DNA of 64,000 bases. Origin: Streptomyces sp. NBS 14/10. GTDB lineage: Bacteria > Actinomycetota > Actinomycetes > Streptomycetales > Streptomycetaceae. This document shows positions 1-16,065 of this stretch, one piece after another. The position numbers and the translations under genes are program-made. Below the pieces are notes generated by a model. It saw nothing but the letters and a program-made list of their open reading frames with translations. It was not told where the DNA came from and did not search any database. Each line of letters begins with the position of its first letter. The stretch's first letter is position 1. Where the stretch lies: contig NZ_NCSM01000015.1 of the NCBI RefSeq assembly GCF_002224125.1, positions 124,001 through 188,000 on the forward strand. Direction: 5' to 3'.

Positions 1-2406
1 GGCGGTGTGGGACTTGTTGAACGCGTAGCCGGAGAACGGGAGCATGACGTCCCACAGGGCCTTGATGGCTTCCTCACTGTATCCATTGCCTCGCATGCCG
101 GAGTGGAACTTGTCCCACTCCGCGGCCAGCACCTCCGGTTTCTTCTTGCCCATCGCACGGCGCAGCAGATCGGCGCCGCCGAGGGTGTACCCGGCCAGTT
201 CCCGGGCGATGGCCATGATCTGCTCCTGGTAGACGAGCAGATGGAAGGTGTTGCCGAGGATCGGCTCCAGAGCGTCGCGCAGCTCGGGGTGGATCGGGGT
301 GATCTCCTGGCGGCCGGTTTTGCGGTACGCGTAGTTGGTGTGCGCGTTGGCCGCCATGGGGCCGGGCCGGTAGAGGGCGTTGACCGCGGCGATGTCCTCG
401 AACCGGGTGGGTTCCATCTGCTTCAGCAGGACGCGCATGCCGCCGCCGTCGAGCTGGAAGACACCGAAGGTGTTGCCCTCGGCCAGCAGCCGGTATGTCC
501 TGGCGTCGTCCAGAGGGATCACGACGGTGGACGGGTCGCCGTCCAGGGGATCCACGGTGGCCAGGCTGATGCCCCGGTTCTCGCGGATGTTCTCGATGGC
601 CTGGTCGATGACCCCCAGGTTCCGCAGCCCCAGGAAGTCCATTTTGATCAGGCCCATGGCTTCGCAGGACGGGTAGTCGAAGCCGGTGATCTTCACACCG
701 TCCGAGGCACGCATATGCAGCGGAATGCGGTCGGTGAGCTTCGTTTTGGAGAGGATCACCGCCGCGGCGTGTACTCCGGTGCCGCGGGTGAGGCCTTCCA
801 CCCCGCGGGCGGTGTCGATGACCCGCTTCACATCCTGTTCGTTGCCGTACATCTGCCGGATCTCGCCGGCCTCGCCGTACCGCTCGTGGGAGGAGTCGAA
901 GATGGCGGCCAGCGGGGCGGACTTGCCGTTCTGGTCCGGCGGGAGCGCCTTGGTGATCCGCTCGCCGTGGGCGTAGGGGTAGCCGAGGATGCGTGAGGAG
1001 TCCTTGATCGCGTTCTTGGCCTTGATCTTGCCGAACGTGTTCACCATGGCGGTGTACTCCTCGCCGTACTTCTCGGTGACGTAGCGGACCATCCGGTCGC
1101 GCTGACGGTCGTCGAAGTCGAGGTCGACATCCGGCGGGTTGATGCGCTCGGGGTTCAGAAAGCGTTCGAACAGCAGGCCGTGTTCCAGGGGGCACAGCTC
1201 GGTGATGCGGGTGGCGTAGGCAACGATCGAGCCGGTGCACGACCCCCGGCCCGGACCGAGCGGGATCTTGTTCTCCCGGGCGTGGCGGCAGATGTCCGCC
1301 ACGACGAGGAAGTAGGAGCTGAAGCCCATGGGGCCGATCACCGACATCTCGGTCTCGAAGCGATCCAGGATGTGCGGGGGGACCGGGTCTCCGTAGCGCA
1401 TCGCCAGGCCCTTGAGGACTTCCTTGCGCAGCCACGACTCCTGGGTCTCGCCTTCGGGCACACCCGGGAACCGCGGCATTTCGTCGACGTAGTCGAAGAC
1501 CTCGTCGTAGGACTCGACGCCCTCGGCGATCAGCAGGGTGTTGTCGCAGGCTTCCGGAAGCTCCGAGAACAGGTTGCGCATCTCAGCGGCCGTCTTGAGG
1601 TAGTAACCGGAGCCGTTGAAACGGAAGCGGCCCGGGTCGTCCTTGTTCTTGCCGACACCGATGCACAGCAGACTGTCGTGAGCGTCTGCCTGGTCCTCGG
1701 TGACGTAGTGCGCGTCATTGGTGGCCAGGAGCGGAATGTTCAGTTCCTTGGCCAGACGCAGCAGGCCCTCACGGACCTCACGCTCGATGTCCAGGCCATG
1801 GTCCATCAGCTCCAGGAAGTAGTTCTCGCGGCCGAAGATCTCCTGGTAGGCCGCGGCAACGGCCTTCGCCTCGGCGTACTGGTTCAGCCGCAGGCGGGTC
1901 TGGATCTCGCCGGACGGGCAGCCGGTGGTGGCGATGAGGCCGTCCGGCCGTGCGGCGATCAACTCCCGGTCCATGCGCGGCTTTCCGGCAGGGAACTGAC
2001 CTTCATAGCTGGCCTGCGTGCTGAGCCAGAACAGGTTCCGCAGGCCCTGGCTGTTCCGCGCCCACATGGTCATATGAGTGAAGCGGCCGCCACCGGAAAC
2101 ATCTTTCGATCCCTCGCCGTCCGCGCTTGTGGCGCGACGGCCTCCCGGTCCCCAGAACTCCTGCTTCCGGACGAACCGAGAGGAAGGCGCCACATACGCC
2201 TCGATGCCGATGATCGGCCTGATCCCCTCGTAGCCCTTCGCGACCTGCGCGAACTCATAGGCACCGAACATGTTGCCGTGGTCGCTCATCGCGATCGCGG
2301 GCATCCCCTGCCGGGCCACCTCGCTGAACATCGGCTTCAGCTTCTGCGCGCCGTCCAGCATCGAGTATTCGGTGTGATTGTGCAGGTGCACGAAGGAATC
2401 CGGCAC
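1..2406 (-). CDS. dnaE: DNA polymerase III alpha subunit, DnaE-like paralogue (3' end outside window)
   Basis: Replicative C-family polymerase catalytic subunit; the first 802 codons are present. The GTG start at 2406 is chosen because a strong AGGAGG lies 10 nt upstream and the protein then opens with the PHP-domain signature VHLHNHTEYSMLDG. The metal-binding PDVDLDF motif is near residue 424, GPGRGS near 385 and FNKSH near 795, so the catalytic core looks intact. A 14-residue Gly/Ser/Asp-rich insert follows the first 70 residues. From memory, the housekeeping streptomycete DnaE1 opens with a different PHP motif (HVHTQYSLLDG), so I take this for a second copy. A LysR gene is divergent. Whether it is a damage-tolerance polymerase, a spare or an inhibitor-resistant copy cannot be decided here. 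Confidence 0.9.
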   Translation of the reverse strand, partial: MPDSFVHLHNHTEYSMLDGAQKLKPMFSEVARQGMPAIAMSDHGNMFGAYEFAQVAKGYEGIRPIIGIEAYVAPSSRFVRKQEFWGPGGRRATSADGEGSKDVSGGGRFTHMTMWARNSQGLRNLFWLSTQASYEGQFPAGKPRMDRELIAARPDGLIATTGCPSGEIQTRLRLNQYAEAKAVAAAYQEIFGRENYFLELMDHGLDIEREVREGLLRLAKELNIPLLATNDAHYVTEDQADAHDSLLCIGVGKNKDDPGRFRFNGSGYYLKTAAEMRNLFSELPEACDNTLLIAEGVESYDEVFDYVDEMPRFPGVPEGETQESWLRKEVLKGLAMRYGDPVPPHILDRFETEMSVIGPMGFSSYFLVVADICRHARENKIPLGPGRGSCTGSIVAYATRITELCPLEHGLLFERFLNPERINPPDVDLDFDDRQRDRMVRYVTEKYGEEYTAMVNTFGKIKAKNAIKDSSRILGYPYAHGERITKALPPDQNGKSAPLAAIFDSSHERYGEAGEIRQMYGNEQDVKRVIDTARGVEGLTRGTGVHAAAVILSKTKLTDRIPLHMRASDGVKITGFDYPSCEAMGLIKMDFLGLRNLGVIDQAIENIRENRGISLATVDPLDGDPSTVVIPLDDARTYRLLAEGNTFGVFQLDGGGMRVLLKQMEPTRFEDIAAVNALYRPGPMAANAHTNYAYRKTGRQEITPIHPELRDALEPILGNTFHLLVYQEQIMAIARELAGYTLGGADLLRRAMGKKKPEVLAAEWDKFHSGMRGNGYSEEAIKALWDVMLPFSGYAFNKSHTA

Positions 2407-2489
2407 GTGTGGGTCGCCTCCTGCCACGCCGCTTGCCAAACCACAGGTTGATCAGAGACATCAAAGCGAGCGTGGTGTACTGGAATCAA

Positions 2490-2526
2490 ACAACTATTTC
2501 GATGATCGGGATCAACGATTGGTTGT
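2490..2526. promoter_or_regulatory. Nested dyad between dnaE-like and LysR genes
   Basis: The divergent gap holds a perfect inverted repeat TGATC-GG-GATCA (2503-2514) flanked almost symmetrically by ACAAC (2490-2494) and GTTGT (2522-2526). LysR-type regulators normally bind dyads of this kind between their own gene and a divergent target. This is therefore the likely operator of the LysR gene at 2545 and may also control the dnaE-like gene. Binding is inferred. Confidence 0.5.
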
Positions 2527-2544
2527 CCATCTAGGATGGGCGGC

Positions 2545-3504
2545 ATGGACCTCACTGCCGTGCGCACCTTCGTCACCGCCGTGGACGCGGGACAGTTCCA
2601 AGAAGCCGCCGCCAACCTGTCGATCACGCCACAGGCTGTGTCCAAGCGCATTGCCGCGCTGGAGAAGGACCTCGGTGTGCAGCTGTTCAGCCGTACGGCC
2701 CGTGGAGCCCGGCTCACCATCGACGGGCAGGCGTTCCTGCCGTACGCCCGGGCTCTCCTCCAGGCCGAGGAACGGGCGGCAGCTTCCGTACGGCCAGGGC
2801 GCCGGGCGTTGCGCGTCGACGTGATCCGCTACCGGGTCTCAGTGGCGGGTCTGCTGCGCGACTTCCACCGCGCGAATCCCGAGACCGAGCTTGATGTCCT
2901 GACCCTCTTCGATTTCGACACGGCCATCGCCGCCGTCCGGTCCGGGACGATCGACGCGACCTTCCGTGCCGTGAGCATGCCGGGCCGGCAGCTCCCCGAC
3001 GGTATCGAGGCCACTCCGGTCTTCGACGAACCGCTGTACCTGTTCACCGGGCCGGCGCACGAGTTCGCCGGCGCCCGCGCGATCGCTCCCGCCCAGCTCG
3101 CCGGGCGCCGGATCTGGATGCCCGGCAACATGCCCGGCACCGAGTGGGCCGCCTACTATGACGAACTCGCCGCCACGTTCGGTCTCACCATCGACGCGGT
3201 CGGCCCGAACTTCGGTGTCGAGCATCTGCTCGACACCATCGCGAACTCCACGACGCTGGCCACCTTCGTCAGCGAGCAGACCCCACTTGTCTGGCCCGCG
3301 GGCCACGACCTGCGACGCATCCCCCTCGAAGAACCGACCCCGGTCTACCCTCACTCACTGGTCTGGCGCACCGACAACCCCCACCCCGCGCTGGCCGCCC
3401 TGCGTCACCATCTCGCCTCCGCCTATCCCGGCCGCGCCAACAACGGCATCTGGACGCCGAAATGGGCCCAGCCCGCTCAGCCCGCTCAGCCTGAACCCAC
3501 GTGA
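2545..3504 (+). CDS. LysR-family transcriptional regulator
   Basis: A 319-residue regulator. The N-terminal winged helix-turn-helix starts MDLTAVRTFVTAVDAGQF, with the recognition region ITPQAVSKRIAALEKDLG, followed by a periplasmic-binding-like effector domain (about residues 90-300). The ATG at 2545 is preferred over the one at 2536 because AGGA lies 8 nt upstream of it and the usual LysR N-terminus starts there. The C-terminus carries a short AQPAQPAQPEPT tail. It is divergent from the dnaE-like gene with a dyad in the shared region. That arrangement suggests, but does not prove, that it controls that gene. The ligand is unknown. Confidence 0.9.
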   Translation: MDLTAVRTFVTAVDAGQFQEAAANLSITPQAVSKRIAALEKDLGVQLFSRTARGARLTIDGQAFLPYARALLQAEERAAASVRPGRRALRVDVIRYRVSVAGLLRDFHRANPETELDVLTLFDFDTAIAAVRSGTIDATFRAVSMPGRQLPDGIEATPVFDEPLYLFTGPAHEFAGARAIAPAQLAGRRIWMPGNMPGTEWAAYYDELAATFGLTIDAVGPNFGVEHLLDTIANSTTLATFVSEQTPLVWPAGHDLRRIPLEEPTPVYPHSLVWRTDNPHPALAALRHHLASAYPGRANNGIWTPKWAQPAQPAQPEPT

Positions 3505-3584
3505 CCGATCTGGTGGCTTTCAGGGAAGGAGGTGATCGGGTGGGCAGGGTCAGGCGTTTCGGACGCCCAGGGCGGCCTTGACTG

Positions 3585-5903
<2,319 letters not shown>

Positions 5904-6063
5904 CGCACACCACGCCCTCTACGCCCGCCCACTTTTCGCACCCCACTCTTCGCCAGTGCTTCGGGGCAGGTCAAAGCGGTAGTTCCGATCGGCTGACAGG
6001 CAGCACCGATCACTGCCGGGTGGCCGGCGCCGAGCGCGGCCGGGCGCGGGGGATCATTGAGGC

Positions 6064-8593
<2,530 letters not shown>

Positions 8594-8650
8594 GTTCTGA
8601 GTACTGGGCACTGGGCACTGACTAGGTCAGCCATCGGGAGCGGCGACACG

Positions 8651-8852
8651 GACGACGTGCCCCTGGCCACGGTCCGCAAGGACGGCAAGGTCGCCACCAC
8701 CACGACGGCACCCGCCGCCGCCCTTGCCGCCGCCGGCACCCCTGTCCGTCGAGGTCACCACGGTCCTGCCGCTCGACCAGGCAGCCGACGGACTCGCCAC
8801 CATCGCCGCCGGAAAGGCCAACGGCAAGATCGTCGTCGCGATCGACGACTAG
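8651..8852 (+). pseudogene. Remnant of a zinc-type quinone oxidoreductase
   Basis: Two short pieces of one medium-chain dehydrogenase/reductase survive in different frames. DDVPLATVRKDGKVATTT at 8651 resembles the segment after the cofactor-binding fold. LSVEVTTVLPLDQAADGL followed by GKIVVAIDD and a stop at 8850-8852 is the classic C-terminus of NADPH:quinone reductases. The catalytic domain, the start and the link between the pieces are missing, so this is a decayed relic with internal deletion and frameshift. It has no visible ribosome binding site. Confidence 0.65.
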
Positions 8853-8922
8853 TCCGGCAGGACCACCCTTGCGCCTGATCGCCGCGGAGGCGGTGGGGGC
8901 GGTGGGGCGGTTCGCGCGATTC

Positions 8923-11034
8923 TCAGATATCGATCCTGGACCGGTCGAGCGTGGCAGCGGAGCTGGTGATGAACTCCCTGCGGGGAGGTACGTCGTTGCC
9001 CATCAGCAGGTCGAACACGCCTTCCGCGGCTTCCAGGTCGGAGAGGTTGATCCGGCGCAGGGTGCGGTGGCGCGGGTCCATGGTGGTCTCGGCCAGCTGG
9101 TCGGCGTCCATCTCACCGAGGCCCTTGTAGCGCTGGATCGAGTCCTTGTACCGGATGTTCTTGCTCTGGAACTCGAGCAGCTTGTCGCGCAGCTCGCGGT
9201 CGGAGTACGTGTAGACGTACTTGTCCTGCCCCTTCTTCGGCTGGATGAGCTCGACGCGGTGCAGCGGCGGCACCGCGGCGAACACCCGGCCGGCCTCGAC
9301 CGTGGGCCGCATATAGCGGTGGAAGAGGGTCAGCAGCAGCATGCGGATGTGGGAGCCGTCGACGTCGGCGTCGGTCATCATGATGATCTTGCCGTAGCGG
9401 GCCGCGTCGATGTCGAAGGTCCGCCCGGAGCCGGCTCCTATGACCTGGATGATCGCGCCGCACTCGGCGTTCTTCAGCATGTCGGTCACGGACGACTTCT
9501 GGACGTTGAGGATCTTGCCGCGGATCGGCAGCAGCGCCTGGAACTCGGAGTTCCGGGCGAGCTTGGCCGTGCCGAGCGCGGAGTCGCCCTCGACGATGAA
9601 CAGCTCGCTGCGGTCGACGTCGTCGCTGCGGCAGTCGGCGAGCTTGGCGGGCAGCGAGGAGGACTCCAGGGCCGTCTTGCGGCGCTGCGCGTCCTTGTGC
9701 TGGCGTGCCGCGATACGTGTGCGGGCGGCGGCGACGGCCTTCTCCAGGACCGCCCGGGCCTGTTGGGCGGTGTCACGCTTGGTGGAGGTCAGGAACGCCT
9801 TGAGTTCCTTGCTGATCACGGTGTTGACGATGCGGCGGGCCGCCGAGGTGCCGAGCACCTCCTTGGTCTGCCCCTCGAACTGCGGCTCGGCGAGACGGAC
9901 CGTGACGACCGCGGTGAGGCCCTCCAGGGCATCGTCCTTGACGATGTCGTCCTCGGCGACGCGGAGCAGCTTCTTGGCGCGCAGCACATCGTTCATCGTC
10001 TTGGCGACGGCCTGTTCGAAGCCGGCGACGTGGGTGCCGCCCTTGGGGGTGGCGATGATGTTGACGAAGGAGCGCAGGGTGGTGTCGTACCCGGTGCCCC
10101 AGCGCAGTGCGACGTCCACGTCGAGTTCCCGGGCGACCTCGGCGGGCGTCATCTGGCCGTGGTCGTCGAGGACCGGGACCGTCTCCTTGAAGGCGCCCTG
10201 TCCGCTGAAGCGGAGGATGTCGCAGACCGGCCTGTCGCTCGCGAGGTACGCACAGAACTCGCTGATACCGCCGTCGAAGCGGAAGGACTCCTCGCCCTTG
10301 CTGCCGCCCTCGTCGAGTCCGTACTCGTCCCGGACGACGATGGTCAGTCCCGGCACGAGGAACGCCGTTTGACGAGCCCGCTGGTGCAGGTTCTCCAGGG
10401 ACAGCTTGGCGTCCTTGAGGAAGATCTGGCGGTCGGCCCAGTAGCGCACGCGCGTGCCGGTCCGCGGCTTGGGGATTTTGGTGGTCTTGTGCAGGCCCTG
10501 GGCGGGGGCGAAGGGGGCGTCGGGTCCGGGGCCGGTGTAGGTGCCGGGTGTGCCGCGGCGAAAGCTGATGGCGTGGGTGCGGCCGTGGCGGTCGACCTCG
10601 ATGTCCAGCCGGGCGGACAGGGCGTTGACGACTGAGGCGCCAACGCCGTGCAGACCGCCGGAGGCGGCGTAGGAGCCGCCGCCGAATTTTCCGCCGGCGT
10701 GGAGTTTGGTGTAGGCGATCTCGACGCCGGACAGGCCGGTGCGGGGTTCGGTGTCCACGGGGATGCCGCGGCCGTTGTCGGTGACTTCCACGGAGCCGTC
10801 GTCGTGGAGGATGACCTCGATGTGGTCGCACGCGCCTGCCAGGGCTTCATCGACGGAATTGTCGATGATCTCCCACAGACAGTGCATCAGGCCGCGGCTG
10901 TCGCTGGATCCGATGTACATGCCGGGGCGTTTGCGTACGGCCTCCAGTCCTTCGAGCACCATCAGGTGCCGTGCGGTGTAGTCGGAGCCGTCCTGCGGGC
11001 GGTTGCCGGCGGCCGGGGCGGGGAGTGTGCTCAC
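8923..11034 (-). CDS. parY: Type II topoisomerase B subunit, ParE/ParY-like
   Basis: A 703-residue ATPase subunit of a type II topoisomerase. The GHKL ATPase region has EIIDNSVDEA (Glu55, Asn59), [10 protein letters not shown] and [11 protein letters not shown]. The TOPRIM part has [16 protein letters not shown] and MMTDADVDGSHIRMLLL, and the C-terminus ends SAATLDRSRIDI. EGDSALG rather than EGDSAGG, plus long collinear similarity to what I recall of the streptomycete ParY/ParE family, separates it from GyrB. Arg149 aligns with E. coli GyrB Arg136, the main aminocoumarin contact. It lies 82 bp downstream of a gyrB-like gene on the same strand; no parC or gyrA is adjacent. The order gyrB then parY is that of aminocoumarin resistance loci. 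Confidence 0.9.
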   Translation of the reverse strand: MSTLPAPAAGNRPQDGSDYTARHLMVLEGLEAVRKRPGMYIGSSDSRGLMHCLWEIIDNSVDEALAGACDHIEVILHDDGSVEVTDNGRGIPVDTEPRTGLSGVEIAYTKLHAGGKFGGGSYAASGGLHGVGASVVNALSARLDIEVDRHGRTHAISFRRGTPGTYTGPGPDAPFAPAQGLHKTTKIPKPRTGTRVRYWADRQIFLKDAKLSLENLHQRARQTAFLVPGLTIVVRDEYGLDEGGSKGEESFRFDGGISEFCAYLASDRPVCDILRFSGQGAFKETVPVLDDHGQMTPAEVARELDVDVALRWGTGYDTTLRSFVNIIATPKGGTHVAGFEQAVAKTMNDVLRAKKLLRVAEDDIVKDDALEGLTAVVTVRLAEPQFEGQTKEVLGTSAARRIVNTVISKELKAFLTSTKRDTAQQARAVLEKAVAAARTRIAARQHKDAQRRKTALESSSLPAKLADCRSDDVDRSELFIVEGDSALGTAKLARNSEFQALLPIRGKILNVQKSSVTDMLKNAECGAIIQVIGAGSGRTFDIDAARYGKIIMMTDADVDGSHIRMLLLTLFHRYMRPTVEAGRVFAAVPPLHRVELIQPKKGQDKYVYTYSDRELRDKLLEFQSKNIRYKDSIQRYKGLGEMDADQLAETTMDPRHRTLRRINLSDLEAAEGVFDLLMGNDVPPRREFITSSAATLDRSRIDI

Positions 11035-11116
11035 GCGGTGCTCTCCTGGGCAACAGAGGATAGTGGTGGGGTTTCGGGTCGGGCGTCCCGAGCGTGCGGG
11101 AGGCCAGTGTCCAGGG

Positions 11117-13636
<2,520 letters not shown>

Positions 13637-13658
13637 GTTCCTACAAGGTTCACCCAAC
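13637..13658 (+). promoter_or_regulatory. Two 11-nt direct repeats, PHO-box-like
   Basis: GTTCCTACAAG (13637-13647) and GTTCACCCAAC (13648-13658) sit head to tail, 49 nt before the ATG of the secreted beta-helix protein. The second unit closely follows the streptomycete PhoP (and overlapping AfsR) direct-repeat consensus, which begins GTTCACC; the first keeps only GTTC. The same spot can be described as TACAAGGTTC repeated with an 11-bp period. Confidence 0.4.
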
Positions 13659-13707
13659 CCCGGCAACACACGATCGGAGCAATCGACGATCCGAAAGGCA
13701 GCCAGCC

Positions 13708-14661
13708 ATGCGTCACGCCATCACCACCGGAGTCTGCGGCACCCTGGTCGCCGGAGCCCTCGTCGCCGCGGGCGGCATCCTCGCCGTACCGGCCAATGCC
13801 GCTGGAAGCGGTGTGGTTTACGTAAGCCCCACGGGCAAGAGCGGTAACCCCGGGACACAGAGCAAGCCCGTGAAGACCCTCGCCGATGTGCGTAAGGTCC
13901 TCGCCGCCCGGCAGAACCCGCCGACGGTGACGGTGCTCTTCAAGGGCGGCACCTACAAGCTTCCCCAGTACAGGTGGGGGAACTGGTCGGCGCGGAGCGT
14001 CACGTTCAAACCGCAGCCCGGCACCGGAGCCCCGGTCTTCGATGGCGCGAAGAGGCAGAAGTACTGGCTCGTCGTCGATCCGACGAGGACGAAGCTCACC
14101 TTCACCGGGTTGCGGCTCAGCCGGTACACCACTGGCGGGATCATGCTCCGCGGCACTGGTACGGCCGATAGCCGAAGGGTGATCGGCGCCACCATCAAGG
14201 CAATGAAGTTCACGGACATGGGCGGCGCCCGGTCAGGTTACGCGGCGGTCCATCTCAACTACGCCCGGAACACCGCGATTACGGGGAACACCTTCCGCAA
14301 CCTCGTGAACAGGGGCTGCCCCGGCTGTATGCACGCGGTGTACTTCGCGAATCAGAGCAACAACAACACCGTAAGCGGCGGAACCTTCTCCAAGGTCTCC
14401 GGAGACGCGATCCGGGCGGCCGACTACAGCAACGGCAACAAAGTACGGGGTGGCAGCTACAGCAGGACCGGCACCAAGGCGGTCTTCTCCGCGTGGCGGC
14501 TCGCGCGCAACACCAGGTGTTCGCACGGCAATGTCTTCTACACCGCGGCCAGGTTCTCCAAGAGCTACAGGGGTGCGACCATCCCCACCGTGCTGGACGG
14601 AGCCGACGACTCGAGCAAGCCCCCGTGCACTCCGCGTGCCGTCGTACGCACGAACCCCTGA
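13708..14661 (+). CDS. Secreted right-handed beta-helix protein
   Basis: A 317-residue exported protein. The signal peptide (MRHAITTGVCGTLVAGALVA, cleavage likely after VPANA near residue 31) is followed by VVYVSPTGKSGNPGTQSKPV, a characteristic opening of pectate-lyase-like beta-helix proteins. Repeated short strands with asparagine turns follow (ARNTAITGNTF, NNNTVSGGTF, NGNKVRGGSY). Cysteines at CPGC and near the C-terminus could form disulfides. AAAGG upstream may serve the ATG. Such proteins bind or cleave polysaccharides, but I see no convincing lyase or hydrolase active-site set. A PHO-box-like repeat precedes it. Confidence 0.82.
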   Translation: MRHAITTGVCGTLVAGALVAAGGILAVPANAAGSGVVYVSPTGKSGNPGTQSKPVKTLADVRKVLAARQNPPTVTVLFKGGTYKLPQYRWGNWSARSVTFKPQPGTGAPVFDGAKRQKYWLVVDPTRTKLTFTGLRLSRYTTGGIMLRGTGTADSRRVIGATIKAMKFTDMGGARSGYAAVHLNYARNTAITGNTFRNLVNRGCPGCMHAVYFANQSNNNTVSGGTFSKVSGDAIRAADYSNGNKVRGGSYSRTGTKAVFSAWRLARNTRCSHGNVFYTAARFSKSYRGATIPTVLDGADDSSKPPCTPRAVVRTNP

Positions 14662-14812
14662 GACCTCCAGATTCGCGGTTGCCGCCGTTGACGGCCACGG
14701 GACGGGGCGCCGGAGCCGGCCATTCCAGGCTCGGTTACTCTCGGCGCCACTGACGTTCACTCTGCGATCCGGGCAGACTGCAACCGAATCGGCACTCGGG
14801 AGACGCCAACGC

Positions 14813-15925
14813 ATGAATGCGCCACCATCGCCACCTGAAGCGGAGCGGACTGATGGATCATCCGTCCGGATCGGCGCTCTCGTTCCGCTGACTCGGCCCG
14901 GCTGGGTCGAGGCGGGCCAGCACTTGCTCGCTGGACTCGAACTGGCCGTAGGCGAGGTCAATGACGCCGGGGGGATCGTCGGAAGACCACTCGAGCTGGT
15001 GGTCCGAGACACCGCGGCCGATCCCCAGAGGGCCGCGGCGGCCGTAGATGAATTGGCTCGCCTGGGCGTGGCTGCGTTGGCGGGGGAGTATCACAGCGTC
15101 GTCGCTCGCGCCGCTGCTGCCAGGGCCGACGCCCTCGGCCTGCCGTTCCTCTGCTCGTCAGCGGTTCTCGACGGGCTCACCGAACAGCCAACGGATTGGG
15201 TCGCACGCCTCGCCCCGGCGCAGTCCCACGGCTGGCGGATCTACGCAGACTTTCTCCTCGGCGCGGGACACAGTCGAATCGCCGTAGCAGCCGAGCCGAG
15301 TGTCTACTGGGCATCCGGGGCCCGTATTCTGCGGGACTACCTCGCTCCACGCGGCGGCACCGTCATCGAACTCGACATGCGCGCGCTCGTCCCCACAGCC
15401 GTGTGCGACGAACTCGTCGACAATCGTGCGACTGCCCTCCTTCTTCTGGTCGGCCACCCGGAGCCGGCAGTGCCGATCGTCAAGTCTGTCCGGCGCGACG
15501 AGCGCCTCGCCGAGATCATGATTGGTGCTCCGGCCGGGCAACCGGAGTTCTCCGAATGGGAGACGTTGCTGGGCGACGAGGGCGCCGCGATCCCGTTCTT
15601 GCGCTACCTGCCCGAGCGCCTCAGCCCACTCGGTGCACGAGTCGAGACGGCCCTGCGCGAGCGGCTGGCCGCGGCGCCCTCCTTCGTCGCCTTCGAGGGC
15701 TACGACACGGGTGTCGTCCTCGCTGAGGTGCTGCGTTCTCACGGCCCGGACCGGGCGCGCATTGCCGAATCCTGGCCGCGCGTTGCGGTCGAGGGCACCC
15801 GCGGGCAGATCCGGTTCTCCCGCACGCCAGGCATCAGCGTTTGGCAATGGGCTTGGACGCCAGTCCAAGTCGTTGATCGAGATCCGGCGGAACCCGGTCG
15901 CTTTCGGATCCTCCACACCGGCTGA
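14813..15925 (+). CDS. Type 1 periplasmic-binding-fold protein without signal peptide
   Basis: A 370-residue protein with the fold of branched-chain amino-acid/amide binding proteins: VRIGALVPLTRPGW, LAVGEVNDAGGIVGRPLELV and ALAGEYHSVVARAA. It ends with ARVETALRERLAAAPSFVAFEGYDTGVVLAEVL and TRGQIRFSR. GGGAG lies 9 nt before the ATG at 14813. The N-terminus (MNAPPSPPEAERTDGSS) has neither a signal peptide nor a lipobox. No ABC permease or ATPase gene is nearby, so it may act as a cytoplasmic amide or nitrogen sensor, as AmiC-like members of this fold do. The ligand is unknown. Confidence 0.75.
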   Translation: MNAPPSPPEAERTDGSSVRIGALVPLTRPGWVEAGQHLLAGLELAVGEVNDAGGIVGRPLELVVRDTAADPQRAAAAVDELARLGVAALAGEYHSVVARAAAARADALGLPFLCSSAVLDGLTEQPTDWVARLAPAQSHGWRIYADFLLGAGHSRIAVAAEPSVYWASGARILRDYLAPRGGTVIELDMRALVPTAVCDELVDNRATALLLLVGHPEPAVPIVKSVRRDERLAEIMIGAPAGQPEFSEWETLLGDEGAAIPFLRYLPERLSPLGARVETALRERLAAAPSFVAFEGYDTGVVLAEVLRSHGPDRARIAESWPRVAVEGTRGQIRFSRTPGISVWQWAWTPVQVVDRDPAEPGRFRILHTG

Positions 15926-16065
15926 GAGAGCACGGAGGCCGTCGGATCCGCAAGGCGCTCACTCCGGGTACGCATATGGGGCTGTCGCCGTGCCGGGCGG
16001 GTGAGGTCTGCCAGGTCGGCGGGTGGGCCCGGCCATCGGGAAGGAACTGGACCTTTCCTGTGCCC

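Noticed and set aside
5985..5992. CCGATCGG palindrome as the LysR operator of the molybdopterin oxidoreductase
   Set aside because: Only 8 bp, with no T-N11-A pattern; too short to call in a high-GC genome.
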